Positions 35,964 through 45,416 of a stretch of 64,000 nucleotides of DNA are shown here, one piece after another (the stretch's first letter is position 1; the number at the start of each line of letters is the position of its first letter). The stretch spans positions 2,888,338 through 2,952,337 of the forward strand of contig NZ_CP042913.1 of assembly GCF_008065115.1 (NCBI RefSeq). Reading direction: 5' to 3'. The position numbers and the translations under genes were made by a program. The notes beneath the pieces were generated by a model. It was not told the DNA's origin, made no database searches, and saw only the letters and a list, made by a program, of their open reading frames with translations. The DNA is from Bythopirellula goksoeyrii (GTDB lineage: Bacteria > Planctomycetota > Planctomycetia > Pirellulales > Lacipirellulaceae).

Positions 35964-36046
35964 CCAATTCACCTTCCCGTTGTGGGCCAAAGGAAATGGG
36001 CCGGCTGTGACGGCAGCAACGGGCCAAGTAAAAGGAGCACAAGGAC

Positions 36047-36307
36047 GTGCGCGAATATTATACACAATCACGGAAGAAACCACCAACTAATGGGCAAAAA
36101 AGAGAATCGGGTCTTGTCCCATTTCCACTTTCCAAGATCAAGCCGTCGCCTGAGAACGACAAGCTTTATCGGCAGACTGATCCTAATGGTGCCGACAACG
36201 CAGAGATCGAAGCCGAGCGGAAAGACGCAAGGTTTCTGGCAGGCGTATGGGAGACCGTCAAAGATGTCCTGCAAGACATCGACTTTGACATGGAGGGCGC
36301 AGCATGA
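36047..36307 (+). CDS. Truncated ParB/Srx-like N-terminus fused to an unrelated tail
   Basis: An 86-residue product from GTG 36047, with AAAGGAG upstream. The segment LVPFPLSKIKPSPENDKLYR followed by QTDPNG closely matches the start of ParB-like nuclease domains, which normally continue into the catalytic GHRR region. Here it switches abruptly to AEIEAERKDARFLAGVWETVKDVLQ, a short acidic helix. The catalytic part is absent, so it is probably a deletion derivative that is still translated, because the next ATG overlaps its stop as ATGA. Confidence 0.5.
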   Translation: MREYYTQSRKKPPTNGQKRESGLVPFPLSKIKPSPENDKLYRQTDPNGADNAEIEAERKDARFLAGVWETVKDVLQDIDFDMEGAA

Positions 36308-36609
36308 TCGACCTCGTTTCCATCACCGCCAAGTTGCGAACAATCGAAAAAGCTGGGCTGCTTCCTGAATTAGAGCACGAACTATCCCACCAACGGCGGC
36401 AGATTCCCGACGATCCCTTTCAAGCTGACCCGTGGTTGCGATGCAATGCCGATTACTTGGCACGCACTACCAGCAGGATCACCGGAGAATCTTTATATCG
36501 CTGCCGTAATGCTGCGGTAGAAGTTCTGGCCAATACTAAGGCATCCCATGCGGCAAAGTTGATCGACCGATTCTATCAACGCGTCAGTGGCAGGAGGCAG
36601 GCACTATGA
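36304..36609 (+). CDS. Hypothetical element protein
   Basis: A 101-residue, probably helical protein beginning MIDLVSITAKLRTIEKAGLL. Its start overlaps the previous stop by 4 bp and its stop overlaps the ATPase start by 4 bp, so it belongs to the replication operon. I recognise no domain. The composition (NADYLARTTSRITGESLYRC) is that of a soluble, possibly DNA- or partner-binding protein. Confidence 0.6.
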   Translation: MIDLVSITAKLRTIEKAGLLPELEHELSHQRRQIPDDPFQADPWLRCNADYLARTTSRITGESLYRCRNAAVEVLANTKASHAAKLIDRFYQRVSGRRQAL

Positions 36610-37943
36610 CCGACCTCCTGAAAATCAAAGTTGGCGGCGATGCTGACTACAAAGGGCATCGTACTGTCTTGCTGACATACGGCGTGTTTGTCCATCGGGA
36701 CAAGTTTGACTTGGACTCTGAGTTCCAGCGAGACAAGTATCTTGATCGAGTTGTGCCGAAAATTGAACGGCTCATGGATCAAGCCGAGCTATACAAGAAC
36801 TGTTCGTTTCAAGGGACTCAGACGAATCAGAATTCCCCGGTTGGAATCGAGATCAAGCAAAAGCTGATCGAGGCGCTCGAAGATGCGGAGAATAATCCGC
36901 AATCGCTCTGGCAACCCGAGATGACCAGCATGGCCGACATTGCACCAATCGAGCCTGAATGGTTCTGGACTGACTACATCCCCGCCGGCGCTATCACAGT
37001 TCTGGATGGTGACCCCGGTCTAGGGAAGTCACAAGCGACTATCGACATCACGGCACGTTGTACCCGTGGCGATGCGATGCCACCCCTATCGGCACCTGAT
37101 CTGACCTATCCGCCTGGATGCGTGTTGCTCACCAATTGCGAAGATGACCCCGCTAGGGTTATTCGTCCGCGACTTGATGCAGCAGGTGCAAGGATTGATC
37201 GTGTCCACCTGCTGCGTGAGATGGATGGATTCGACGGCGCAGAGAAACGACCCGTTTCACTACCGGGAGACCTGGCGACAATCGAAGTGCTGATCGTCGA
37301 GAAGAAAATCATTCTCTGGGTAATTGATCCCTGGGTAGCTTACCTGGACGGCAAACTATCCATGAACAACGACTCGGACGTGAGGCGATGCCTTGGACAA
37401 TTGGCGGCAATGGCAGAGCGGACGGGCGTTGCTGTTCTCTTGGTGAGGCATCTCAATAAGAAAACGGGATCACATGCTATCTATCGTGGCGGCGGTTCCA
37501 TCGGGATCACGGGCGCGGCGAGAAGCGTGCTCATGGTTGGACAAGATCCAGCCGACAGCGATAGCCGCATATTGGCGCCAGTGAAGTCGAATCTTGGACC
37601 AGAGCCACCTAGCCTACGGTTCTCTATCGAATCACTCGAAGGCACATCCCGCGTTGTCTGGGGTGACTCCTGCGACGTGAAAGCATGTGACCTACTCAAG
37701 CAGGATGGCAAGCCGTCTGGCGGTTCCAAGCAGCAGCAGGCGGAAAGCATCATCAACGACATTCTGGGCAATGGCCCCCGTGGAGAAAACGAAGTATTGC
37801 AAGCCTGTGAGGATGCTGGAATTAGCAAGGCGACCTACTGGCGAGCGCGTCAGAAGCTGGAAGTTCAATCTGAGAAAGTCGGTTTCAACGATGGCTGGAT
37901 GCTGAGTCTACCTAGCAATAACGGAGTCTGCCATGAGTTCTAA
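36606..37943 (+). CDS. RepA-like AAA ATPase (AAA_25 type), probable replication helicase
   Basis: A 445-residue ATPase. GDPGLGKS (135-142) is the Walker A motif, IILWVIDPWVAY the Walker B strand, and VLLVRHLNKKTGS followed by RGGGSIGITGAARSVL the conserved RepA/DnaB-like end of the AAA_25 domain. The C-terminal 90 residues form a winged-helix-like region (ISKATYWRARQKL). Homologues in mobile elements unwind origin DNA or load primases. The downstream coding region carries an iteron-like cluster (37961-38106), which supports a replication role. Confidence 0.8.
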   Translation: MTDLLKIKVGGDADYKGHRTVLLTYGVFVHRDKFDLDSEFQRDKYLDRVVPKIERLMDQAELYKNCSFQGTQTNQNSPVGIEIKQKLIEALEDAENNPQSLWQPEMTSMADIAPIEPEWFWTDYIPAGAITVLDGDPGLGKSQATIDITARCTRGDAMPPLSAPDLTYPPGCVLLTNCEDDPARVIRPRLDAAGARIDRVHLLREMDGFDGAEKRPVSLPGDLATIEVLIVEKKIILWVIDPWVAYLDGKLSMNNDSDVRRCLGQLAAMAERTGVAVLLVRHLNKKTGSHAIYRGGGSIGITGAARSVLMVGQDPADSDSRILAPVKSNLGPEPPSLRFSIESLEGTSRVVWGDSCDVKACDLLKQDGKPSGGSKQQQAESIINDILGNGPRGENEVLQACEDAGISKATYWRARQKLEVQSEKVGFNDGWMLSLPSNNGVCHEF

Positions 37944-38280
37944 GTCACGAAGAATATCAACGAAGGCTATCACCGATGAGAGCCTTCGGAAGCGAAGAGT
38001 ATCACGAGAGAGTGTTAATGATATCCTTCGATTAAATCAGCGGTTTCACGCAAATAGCAATGAGAGCCTTCGGGGGGCTGAGACTGACGATGCAGCGAAG
38101 GCTCTCAAGTCTCACACCCCCCCGGGAACTGACCGGGAAGCCGATCGTCTGGCACGTATCGAACGACTGCTCGGTGACCCTCGGCAAAGCAGTGTCATAG
38201 CACGATACTTCGATGATAAGGCTTATCGCGAAGCAACAGTGATTGCTCAAAGAACCAACTCGAACCCACCTAGCAAATAA
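37933..38280 (+). CDS. Hypothetical protein over an iteron-like repeat cluster
   Basis: A 115-residue basic protein starting at ATG 37933, overlapping the ATPase stop by 11 bp. Its first half has a 14-residue pattern (DESLRKRRVSRESV, NDILRLNQRFHANS, NESLRGAETDDAAK) caused by the DNA repeats. The second half (READRLARIERLLGDPRQ) is helical. No family is recognised. The protein may be real or simply an open frame tolerated over a cis-acting site. Confidence 0.5.
   Translation: MSSKSRRISTKAITDESLRKRRVSRESVNDILRLNQRFHANSNESLRGAETDDAAKALKSHTPPGTDREADRLARIERLLGDPRQSSVIARYFDDKAYREATVIAQRTNSNPPSK
37961..38106. repeat. Iteron-like cluster of five 11-mers
   Basis: GAGAGCCTTCG occurs at 37978 and 38062, the variant GATATCCTTCG at 38020, and inverted forms CGAAGGCTATC at 37961 and CGAAGGCTCTC at 38096. 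The three direct copies are spaced exactly 42 bp, four helical turns, so all face the same side of the DNA. Inverted copies flank the array. Placement directly after the RepA-like gene suggests an origin, or a binding site for a replication initiator or the XRE protein. Confidence 0.55.
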
Positions 38281-38321
38281 TAATACTTGACAAATAACAA
38301 GCACATCCCGATACTACTGTA

Positions 38322-38525
38322 ATGGCAAGACTTATATCAGAGCAGTTGAAAGCAGCAGTGCTCAGGGCGGATTGCAGTTGTTATGCGATTCATCAAGCAA
38401 CGGGCGTCGATGAGGCCGCTTTGTCTCGGTTCCTCAGTGGCGAACGCGGCCTTTCATTGGCTACAGTCGATAAGCTTGCCGATTTTTTGAACCTGGAATT
38501 AGTCGAGAGAAAACGAAAGGGCTAA
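38322..38525 (+). CDS. XRE-family DNA-binding regulator
   Basis: A 67-residue protein consisting almost entirely of a Cro/CI-type HTH: YAIHQATGVDEAALSRFLSG, then ERGLSLATVDKLADFLNLEL (given in two parts). It sits 2 bp before the integrase gene and is probably co-transcribed with it. It is expected to repress the integrase or the replication operon. Size and motif order are normal for stand-alone regulators of this kind. Confidence 0.78.
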   Translation: MARLISEQLKAAVLRADCSCYAIHQATGVDEAALSRFLSGERGLSLATVDKLADFLNLELVERKRKG

Positions 38526-38527
38526 CC

Positions 38528-39839
<1,312 letters not shown>

Positions 39840-40197
39840 CCCAGACTGATCGAAACGCATTAGTGCCATTTCCTTCGGGAATAACAGTACTTTACACACT
39901 TTTCGGGTGCATTGCAATCCCTTGCAACCGGTTGCGTTCTTTCTCGGGAAAATGCGGTACTTCAGCCAGACCCTAAAAGTTAAAACGGTACATACCGGAT
40001 TATCTGGGAAGCAAAGTAGGCGATTGCATCACTCGCCTTCGATCTTGTCCCCACCCTCCTTTGCGGTGTCGGCACATCGATGATGGCTATCGACTGCGAA
40101 TCATGTCGGGTTTGGAATCACATTGGACTACCGCTGGAGACTTGAGGTGTTCACGTCCAACGACGATCTAACGATTGAATTTGCCAGAGGGTTGAGG

Positions 40198-40284
40198 CCA
40201 GATTTTAATCCCGGTGCCCGGGCTTCAGGTACCATCGGTATAGCGTACTGGTTCAGCTACTCCCATTCAGAGGATTTTCCAGCC
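40198..40284 (+). repeat. Dispersed intergenic repeat, copy 2
   Basis: Same 85-bp unit as 29252-29336, with about a dozen scattered differences. It starts at CCAGATTTTAATCC and ends near TTTTCCAGCC. Copies 1 and 2 each lie about 400-450 bp to the right of an att core, although the DNA between core and repeat is unrelated. Confidence 0.7.
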
Positions 40285-40461
40285 AAGTGAAAAGCTCTTT
40301 GCCAATAACGATTATTCTGTTATTAAAAGTATGTCTTTTCTGCGTTATTTGTCTGCTAGTAAACTCGATGGCTACTATTTGATCGGATTTCACTTGACTT
40401 TGGCCTGCCGACATACGATACTTCCAATAGCTCATCCACCTAGTTGTGGAAGGAGTAACTG

Positions 40462-40482
40462 GGCCGTCCCTTTGGGGCGGCC
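40462..40482 (-). terminator. Hairpin, possible terminator of the DUF3800 pair
   Basis: GGCCGTCCC, a TTT loop and GGGGCGGCC form a nine-pair stem with one mismatch. It lies 18 bp past the stop of the 157-residue gene, in the right place for a terminator. No T-run follows on the minus strand, so intrinsic termination is uncertain. Confidence 0.4.
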
Positions 40483-40499
40483 TCGGTCATTCTCTGCTA

Positions 40500-40973
40500 T
40501 TACTTAGCTGAATTCTTCATTTGCTTTTCTAGCTTAACCCTTTGGTGAGATCGCTCTAGATCATAGGCTGTGACGAGAAATGCGCCGCCACTACGTAAGT
40601 CAAGTACAGTAAGATAGGAAAAATCTGGAAGGGTAATTAAAGCTCGCAGTTTTCCTCTATGCGTTTCTTCCCAAGAAAGCACATCATTAGATCCGCAATG
40701 GTTTATCATTGCACGTGGCCACAGTATTCGCTGACATCGCTCTGGACGGATATTCCTAAGGTCTTCTGGTCCAGATCCGTTTGATATGATGTGCCAAAAG
40801 CCAGAGTGGCGACCATTGATTGGTTGCCCATTGTTCAACCTGACTTTTTTCCCTTTGTAAACGGCTGTATTTGAAATGAAATCGTTACAGAAGTGATTAA
40901 AGAGAATGTCCTCGTATTGCTGCCATTTCATATCTCCCTGGTGAACAAGGTCGGGTAGCCAATTGAGTAACAA
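40500..40973 (-). CDS. Partner of DUF3800 protein, possible BECR-fold nuclease
   Basis: A 157-residue soluble protein starting MLLNWLPDLVHQGDM. The layout GFWHIIS, RCQRILWPRAMI, WEETHRGKLRALITLP and FSYLTVLDLRSGGAFLVTAYDLE (the last by its ends) follows a strand-turn pattern that reminds me of phage-related BECR (barnase/EndoU/ColicinE5/RelE-like) domains; the family call is inference. It begins 3 bp after the DUF3800 stop, so the two are one module. I cannot say which, if either, is toxic. Confidence 0.6.
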   Translation of the reverse strand: MLLNWLPDLVHQGDMKWQQYEDILFNHFCNDFISNTAVYKGKKVRLNNGQPINGRHSGFWHIISNGSGPEDLRNIRPERCQRILWPRAMINHCGSNDVLSWEETHRGKLRALITLPDFSYLTVLDLRSGGAFLVTAYDLERSHQRVKLEKQMKNSAK

Positions 40974-40976
40974 GTG

Positions 40977-41681
40977 CTATACCTCTTTGCCGCACCAATG
41001 AAATATGTTGACTTTCTGCTCTCGAAGAAGCGTAGGCCGCATTAGATCGTACCCGGATTTCCGACGTACTTGCTCAAGAATCGCTAATTTCGCCTCACTA
41101 GTTTCCAATTTTCGGTTTGCATATCCAACACAACCTACCAAAAGATCTGCAAGTTGAAGTTGTTCGATCTCATGAGACCTGACGATTTGGACTCTTTCAA
41201 TTATGTCTCTGCAGAAATCATAATTTGCGTTTCCAAGGACTTCTTTCAACTTCCGGACTTTAGGGCCGCCCCTTGAATCCTTTATGTCAATGTATATGTG
41301 GTATCGCGAAGAGGGGCTAAACAAAACCTTGAGCATGTCAAAGTACATTTTATAGTACCACTGATCGTGGTCTTGGCCGAAGTCGCCATGTCGAAGGTTG
41401 GTTTTGTCTGCAACTAATGCACGGAAATGTAGATTTCCTTGCTGAAAAAAATAGTCGATCAACGACAAATAGAAATCCACTTTTGAAGGTGTGACTTTAG
41501 TCCACTTGATTTCAAACCAAGGAGGCAAATCATGTTTTACTTTGATTTCCCTAATCTCGCTTGCGATCATGGATGCCTCTCTTAGTGGGCACCAGATAGC
41601 ACCTAACACCATAGCGCAAGCACCATCGCTTTCTAAATGGCAACTTTCATCGCAGTAGATGTTGAATGTCTGCTTCTGCAT
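40977..41681 (-). CDS. DUF3800 family protein
   Basis: A 234-residue protein from Met at 41681; an upstream Met at 41783 is open but adds a non-conserved stretch. FNIYCDESCH is the N-terminal DUF3800 signature with the acidic pair, followed by GAIWCPLREA, YHIYIDIKDSRGG as a second acidic strand and LQLADLLVGCVGY as the conserved end helix. The family has an RNase H-like fold and is common in mobile and defence-rich regions, but its reaction is not established. It forms a two-gene unit with the downstream 157-residue protein. Confidence 0.78.
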   Translation of the reverse strand: MQKQTFNIYCDESCHLESDGACAMVLGAIWCPLREASMIASEIREIKVKHDLPPWFEIKWTKVTPSKVDFYLSLIDYFFQQGNLHFRALVADKTNLRHGDFGQDHDQWYYKMYFDMLKVLFSPSSRYHIYIDIKDSRGGPKVRKLKEVLGNANYDFCRDIIERVQIVRSHEIEQLQLADLLVGCVGYANRKLETSEAKLAILEQVRRKSGYDLMRPTLLREQKVNIFHWCGKEV

Positions 41682-42148
41682 AAATATCTTCTGGAGAGCG
41701 ACTAGCATCTCTGTTGATGCAAGAGTCCTATAATTTGATTTGAGTCGATCTTTCGTGTGAGTTCGACTACTCCCAGTCTTCATTTACTTTGAACGCGGCG
41801 TTTGACAGCCCTTGGAAGTACGTCCCTTGCTCAAGTACAGGCCTTACCTTCAGCGACAATGTTACTTCGGCCCTTTCCACTCTAGTTGGCCTAATGGGAA
41901 GTTAGGACGCTCATGCGCACTTCGGGGGGGATCTAAGGTGCTCCGCGTTTTTTTACCATTGGATTATCGTATTTCACAAAAACGTTCGTCAACCCTATTG
42001 CAGCGTCGATGAAATGCATTGCAATAAATACTTTTTTCGCAAAGAATAAAGCACTTCTTAGGAACTCCAACCGTTACTCGTTTGCACGTTCCCGCATACC
42101 ACGACTATACAGAGCGGCAGTACGTTAAGTGCATTAGTGGGATTCTCG
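41682..42148. other. Intergenic gap without a recognised gene
   Basis: Between the DUF3800 unit and the SRAP gene. Up to 100 bases at the left may be N-terminal coding sequence of the DUF3800 gene if the upstream Met is used. The remaining short frames on the plus strand lack ribosome sites. Confidence 0.35.
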
Positions 42149-42769
42149 TCACGATTTCTCACCAAACAGAAACGTCCCATCGGCTGACGGTAGCAACAGG
42201 CCGTTCAATGGCTCTCGTTCAACTACCTCCGAATCGAGCCAAGATGCTTGATCGACCTCCTCTATGAGAACGACCGGCATTCTGTGATGCCCCACCTCTC
42301 TGATTTCAGCGTTCGGATTTGTAGTAACTATTGTGCAACTCTCGATAACCTCACCGTCCCCCTGCCAGTGCTCCCACAATCCAGCAAAGACAAACGGCTC
42401 GTTGTCTGGCAGGTAGAAGTAGTGGCCCCTTTCCATGAACTCAGTGGCAGGAATCAGACATCGGCGACTCTTGAAAGCAGCCCGAAAAGTTGGCTTCGAG
42501 TGGATAGTCTCCCCTCGGGCATTGAAGCATTTTCGCTGAAAGGCTTTGCGGGAAGTCTTCCGGCCTGAGGGTTTCCACCAGAACGGCAGCAGCCCCCACT
42601 CCATTGGCACAATCTCACGGTTGCCTGAATCATCTAAGCGAATCACGGGAATTTGGCTGAGCGGGTAGAAGTCGCCAAAGGGCAGGGGGAGTTGGTCGTC
42701 GGCAATGGTAGCCTTGAACTGCTTGGCGAGTTGCCGGGCCTCGTTCAGTAGTCGGAAGTGGTGACACAT
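42149..42769 (-). CDS. SRAP-domain protein (YedK/HMCES family)
   Basis: A 206-residue SRAP protein. Cys2 follows the initiator Met (MCHHF), as required for the thiazolidine crosslink to abasic sites. FNARGETI gives the conserved Asn and Arg, RCLIPATEFME the Glu, and VGHHRMPVVL the active His. This family shields abasic sites in single-stranded DNA. The gene follows the LuxR-type gene by 9 bp; some mobile elements carry SRAP genes, so it may be cargo here. Confidence 0.87.
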   Translation of the reverse strand: MCHHFRLLNEARQLAKQFKATIADDQLPLPFGDFYPLSQIPVIRLDDSGNREIVPMEWGLLPFWWKPSGRKTSRKAFQRKCFNARGETIHSKPTFRAAFKSRRCLIPATEFMERGHYFYLPDNEPFVFAGLWEHWQGDGEVIESCTIVTTNPNAEIREVGHHRMPVVLIEEVDQASWLDSEVVEREPLNGLLLPSADGTFLFGEKS

Positions 42770-42778
42770 AAACGATAC

Positions 42779-43087
42779 TCAGTTCCACCCATCGTCCTTA
42801 CGCCCGCACTTCCGCTTCTCTCTGAGAGTTAGCTTGTCGTTGATCGACGTGAAGCCGTGCTTGATTGCCACTCTTGTTAGCAAGGCGGCTTTGTGGGTGC
42901 CAAAGGCTTCCATAGCGGCTGCTCTGTGTTGGAGTACGGTGTGTTTTGAAATGCCGAGAATGGCGGCAGTCTCGGTGACATCACAACCAAGGCTTCTCAG
43001 TCTCACTACTTCGGCTTGCCGAGGGGATAAATGCGGTTTCATGCGATTGCTGTCAGCCTCCACAGATCCCGCAAGGCTTGCCCTCAT
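42779..43087 (-). CDS. LuxR/GerE-type helix-turn-helix protein
   Basis: A 102-residue protein with a single GerE-like domain: HLSPRQAEVVRLRSLGCDV, then TETAAILGISKHTVLQHRAA (two parts). No receiver or ligand domain is present. Starting at 43087 it overlaps the S1/P1 gene by 35 bp; a start at Met 43042 avoids the overlap and leaves the domain intact. It probably regulates the S1/P1-SRAP unit or acts as a small orphan regulator. Confidence 0.7.
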   Translation of the reverse strand: MRASLAGSVEADSNRMKPHLSPRQAEVVRLRSLGCDVTETAAILGISKHTVLQHRAAAMEAFGTHKAALLTRVAIKHGFTSINDKLTLREKRKCGRKDDGWN

Positions 43088-44201
43088 CTGGTCTGCAATG
43101 CCTGCCGCGTTTAGTATTCTTGAAGTTCGTACAACTTGGATTGTGCCGGACGTTTGAACTTGTATTGAGCCAATAGCCGGTTGTAGGAGAAGACGAGATG
43201 TCAGCCTTGGCGTTTACCCTGCTGGTCGGTTCAGCAGCAAGCGGACTCCGGTCCTCCACCTCAGAATCATACGCTGGCTCAGTTGTCTGATTCTTAGCAA
43301 TGTGTTCTTGCTTGCCCCCGAGCATGGCACCTAAACGCAACCCGGCAGCAACTACCCTAGCCCTGGCGTGTTCACCTGCCTGCTTGTAGTAAGATTCTGG
43401 AAGTACAATCGGCGGTATATCTTCAGTCCCTTCGATCGCATTCAGGATTGCATCGTCGTAGGCATACTCCACTGCAAGCTTGTGGCTCTCTTGAATCCAA
43501 TCGAAAATATTCCCGGTCGTATCGACTTCCCAGAATTCAGGCTGAGACTTTAGTTGGAATACCTTCAGTCTCACGTTGTTTAGTGTGTGAGATCGACCGA
43601 TGAAGTTATCCCAAACGGAATGAAGGTTTTGGCCTTTCGCAAGCTTGATCGAGTTGCCTCCTCGATCACCTTTGGAGAATCGCTCCGAGAATAAGGCCGT
43701 CGAGTGCATCGGCTGGTGAGCATCGCCAACCAGGTGCAAGAGCCAAGAGTAGGCGAGGGCCTTTTCTTGTGGGGGAGCTTCGCTGTTGATGACGCTTTCA
43801 CAGAAGTTGGTGGCCTGCATCACATTCCAAGAAATCGACTTGGAATCCTTGGGATTAGTCGCAAGGTTTGTTTTCCCTTCCCCGATTGGAAAGTTCACAT
43901 AGTGCCAGATTGGCTTATCGAACTTGTCGCGATCTGGCCCTCGAATCCCTCGGGCAATATCCGGCCACGTTGCTGCATGTAGGAATATCTCTTGATCGGT
44001 TTCCAGGTCTCTGAAGTCTTCAGCGTAACGGGGATGGCGTTTGAGAGTGTCGGCAATCTCAGATTGCTTCTCTGGCGAGAGAGTTTGCCAAGCTATTTCG
44101 GCAATGACTTTGTGGCCGAGAGCGTTCCAGGCGTGTGCAACCGGGGGGCAGAACGCCAGAGTGGCTATCAGACTGGTAATTATTCGTTGAAGGGGACTCA
44201 T
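43053..44201 (-). CDS. Secreted S1/P1-type zinc nuclease with Cys-rich C-terminal segment
   Basis: From Met 44201 the protein has a signal peptide ending PVAHA and the mature chain begins WNALGHKV, so the N-terminal Trp needed for zinc binding is created by cleavage. Further zinc ligands appear in HAATWPDIARG, IWHYVNFP, LLHLVGDAHQPMHS and LHSVWDNFIG. After a variable region, the end (YWLNTSSNVRHNPSC, then GRHCRPDEGKPCGICGG) carries Cys residues that form a small conserved-looking module I recall from planctomycete proteins. The family degrades single-stranded DNA and RNA outside the cell. Confidence 0.85.
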   Translation of the reverse strand: MSPLQRIITSLIATLAFCPPVAHAWNALGHKVIAEIAWQTLSPEKQSEIADTLKRHPRYAEDFRDLETDQEIFLHAATWPDIARGIRGPDRDKFDKPIWHYVNFPIGEGKTNLATNPKDSKSISWNVMQATNFCESVINSEAPPQEKALAYSWLLHLVGDAHQPMHSTALFSERFSKGDRGGNSIKLAKGQNLHSVWDNFIGRSHTLNNVRLKVFQLKSQPEFWEVDTTGNIFDWIQESHKLAVEYAYDDAILNAIEGTEDIPPIVLPESYYKQAGEHARARVVAAGLRLGAMLGGKQEHIAKNQTTEPAYDSEVEDRSPLAAEPTSRVNAKADISSSPTTGYWLNTSSNVRHNPSCTNFKNTKRGRHCRPDEGKPCGICGG

Positions 44202-44635
44202 GCTCACCATTCTCAACACGATCAGGGCGTATCGCAAGAATCAAACGCATAGTATCAGCCGTAATGCAAGCTAACGCCTTGCGCAGTCTCTCAGGACGCA
44301 AAACACAAGATTTTGCAAAACCTTATTTCCACCTGCATTCCTTCGGTTACCATCGCTATAGCGTATTATTTCACCTGTCGGTTTTAACGCGGCCATCATT
44401 GGCCAATTCCAAAGCGCGCGCTGACAGCTCTCCCTAGACTTCCATTGTCTACCACTTACCTCCGTAGTAGCATTCCGACCTTATCTTCCTTATGGGACTC
44501 GTGTTAGTCGCTAGAGGCATCCATCTTCGCATTCTTAGATACGTAGTCGGAGAAGAAGACCTACTTGAATTCACTTGGGGGACTAATACATATATCATAA
44601 CTATCCATAGTACTTGCATGTGAGCAAGTTTCGGA
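44202..44635. other. Intergenic gap with dispersed repeat copy 3
   Basis: No gene seen. It separates the accessory block from the twelve-gene minus-strand system on its right. Confidence 0.4.
44318..44382 (+). repeat. Dispersed intergenic repeat, copy 3 (diverged)
   Basis: It aligns to copies 1 and 2 over about 65 bp (ACCTTATTTCCACCTGCATT, CTTCGGTTACCATCGCTATA, then GCGTATTATTTCACCTG). The core CGCTATAGCG is a perfect palindrome in this copy. The right third of the repeat is not recognisable. Confidence 0.55.
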
Positions 44636-45325
44636 TCAAGGACGGTAGCCATCCACTGTTTCTTTTACGTGTTCTGGGTTCTTGATGCCTTTGACCATGA
44701 TCTCCACTTCACCGTGCCCTGCGCTGGCTATCGAGAGACTTCCGACACTCAACAGACGCTGAATCATGGACTGATCGATCTGTAGTAGTCGCACGTCAGA
44801 GTGCCTCACTTCCCGCGTTCGTTTTGATAAAATACCGTGCCTTAGAATAGAACGCCTGTTTGTGATCTTAAGCGAAGTAGTGAGTTTCTCGAAGTGCCAT
44901 TTTGCGAGAAGCAACAACCCAGCAGCCGGAATTCCCCACACCCAAGGCAAAGACTGACCCGTACTCGGATCTTCCGCTACCGAAGCCAGGACAATTCCTA
45001 TAAAGATCAAGAAACATACAAGGACGTATTTGATCGGTCTTGTGCGAAAAGTAGATGGCCTGACCACCAATAAGTCCTGTTCCTTTGCCGTATTGCCTCG
45101 ACCAGAATCACTGAACACTTCCTGGACGACTTGTTGCTTTGGTGGATCAGGTAGAGGTGGCGCAGACGGCTCGACCGTTGCCGCTATTGGAATAGGAGGC
45201 ATAGCAGTCAACTCAGGAATTCTCAACACGTTACCACAACCAGGGCATTTTGCTTTTTGGCCAGCGTACTTGTCGGAAGCCTTGATCGTTTTGTCGCAAT
45301 TCAGGCAATTCACTTTGATCGGCAT
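44636..45325 (-). CDS. Zinc-ribbon and bacterial PH-domain membrane protein
   Basis: A 229-residue protein, the last gene of the GTPase-centred operon. N-terminal zinc ribbon with Cys pairs CLNC and CPGC (about residues 8-31), Pro-rich linker, two TM helices (about 105-122 and 130-145), and a bPH2/DUF304-like domain (SLKITNRRSILRHGILSKRT, VRLLQIDQSMIQRLL, VGSLSIASAG). Such proteins are membrane-bound adaptors. Its start lies 90 bp after the PDZ gene. Confidence 0.78.
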   Translation of the reverse strand: MPIKVNCLNCDKTIKASDKYAGQKAKCPGCGNVLRIPELTAMPPIPIAATVEPSAPPLPDPPKQQVVQEVFSDSGRGNTAKEQDLLVVRPSTFRTRPIKYVLVCFLIFIGIVLASVAEDPSTGQSLPWVWGIPAAGLLLLAKWHFEKLTTSLKITNRRSILRHGILSKRTREVRHSDVRLLQIDQSMIQRLLSVGSLSIASAGHGEVEIMVKGIKNPEHVKETVDGYRP

Positions 45326-45416
45326 GACCAGCTTTCTTTATGTTGAAAAGTTCACTTTAATTGGATACTCGCACCAACGCAAAACTGCCTGAAACTAACA
45401 ATGAGCAGTTGCCATC

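Larger units (their letters stand above)
39840..40499. other. Right flank of the element, non-coding
   Basis: No gene is seen. It contains the dispersed repeat copy 2 (40198-40284) and a hairpin at 40462-40482. The absence of a tRNA 5' half next to 39839 means that either another element begins here or the DNA was deleted. Confidence 0.5.

Noticed and set aside
37961-38106. CRISPR array
   Set aside because: Repeats are only 11 bp, mixed in orientation and variable, with no cas genes nearby. Spacing is fixed at 42 bp rather than repeat-spacer alternation.
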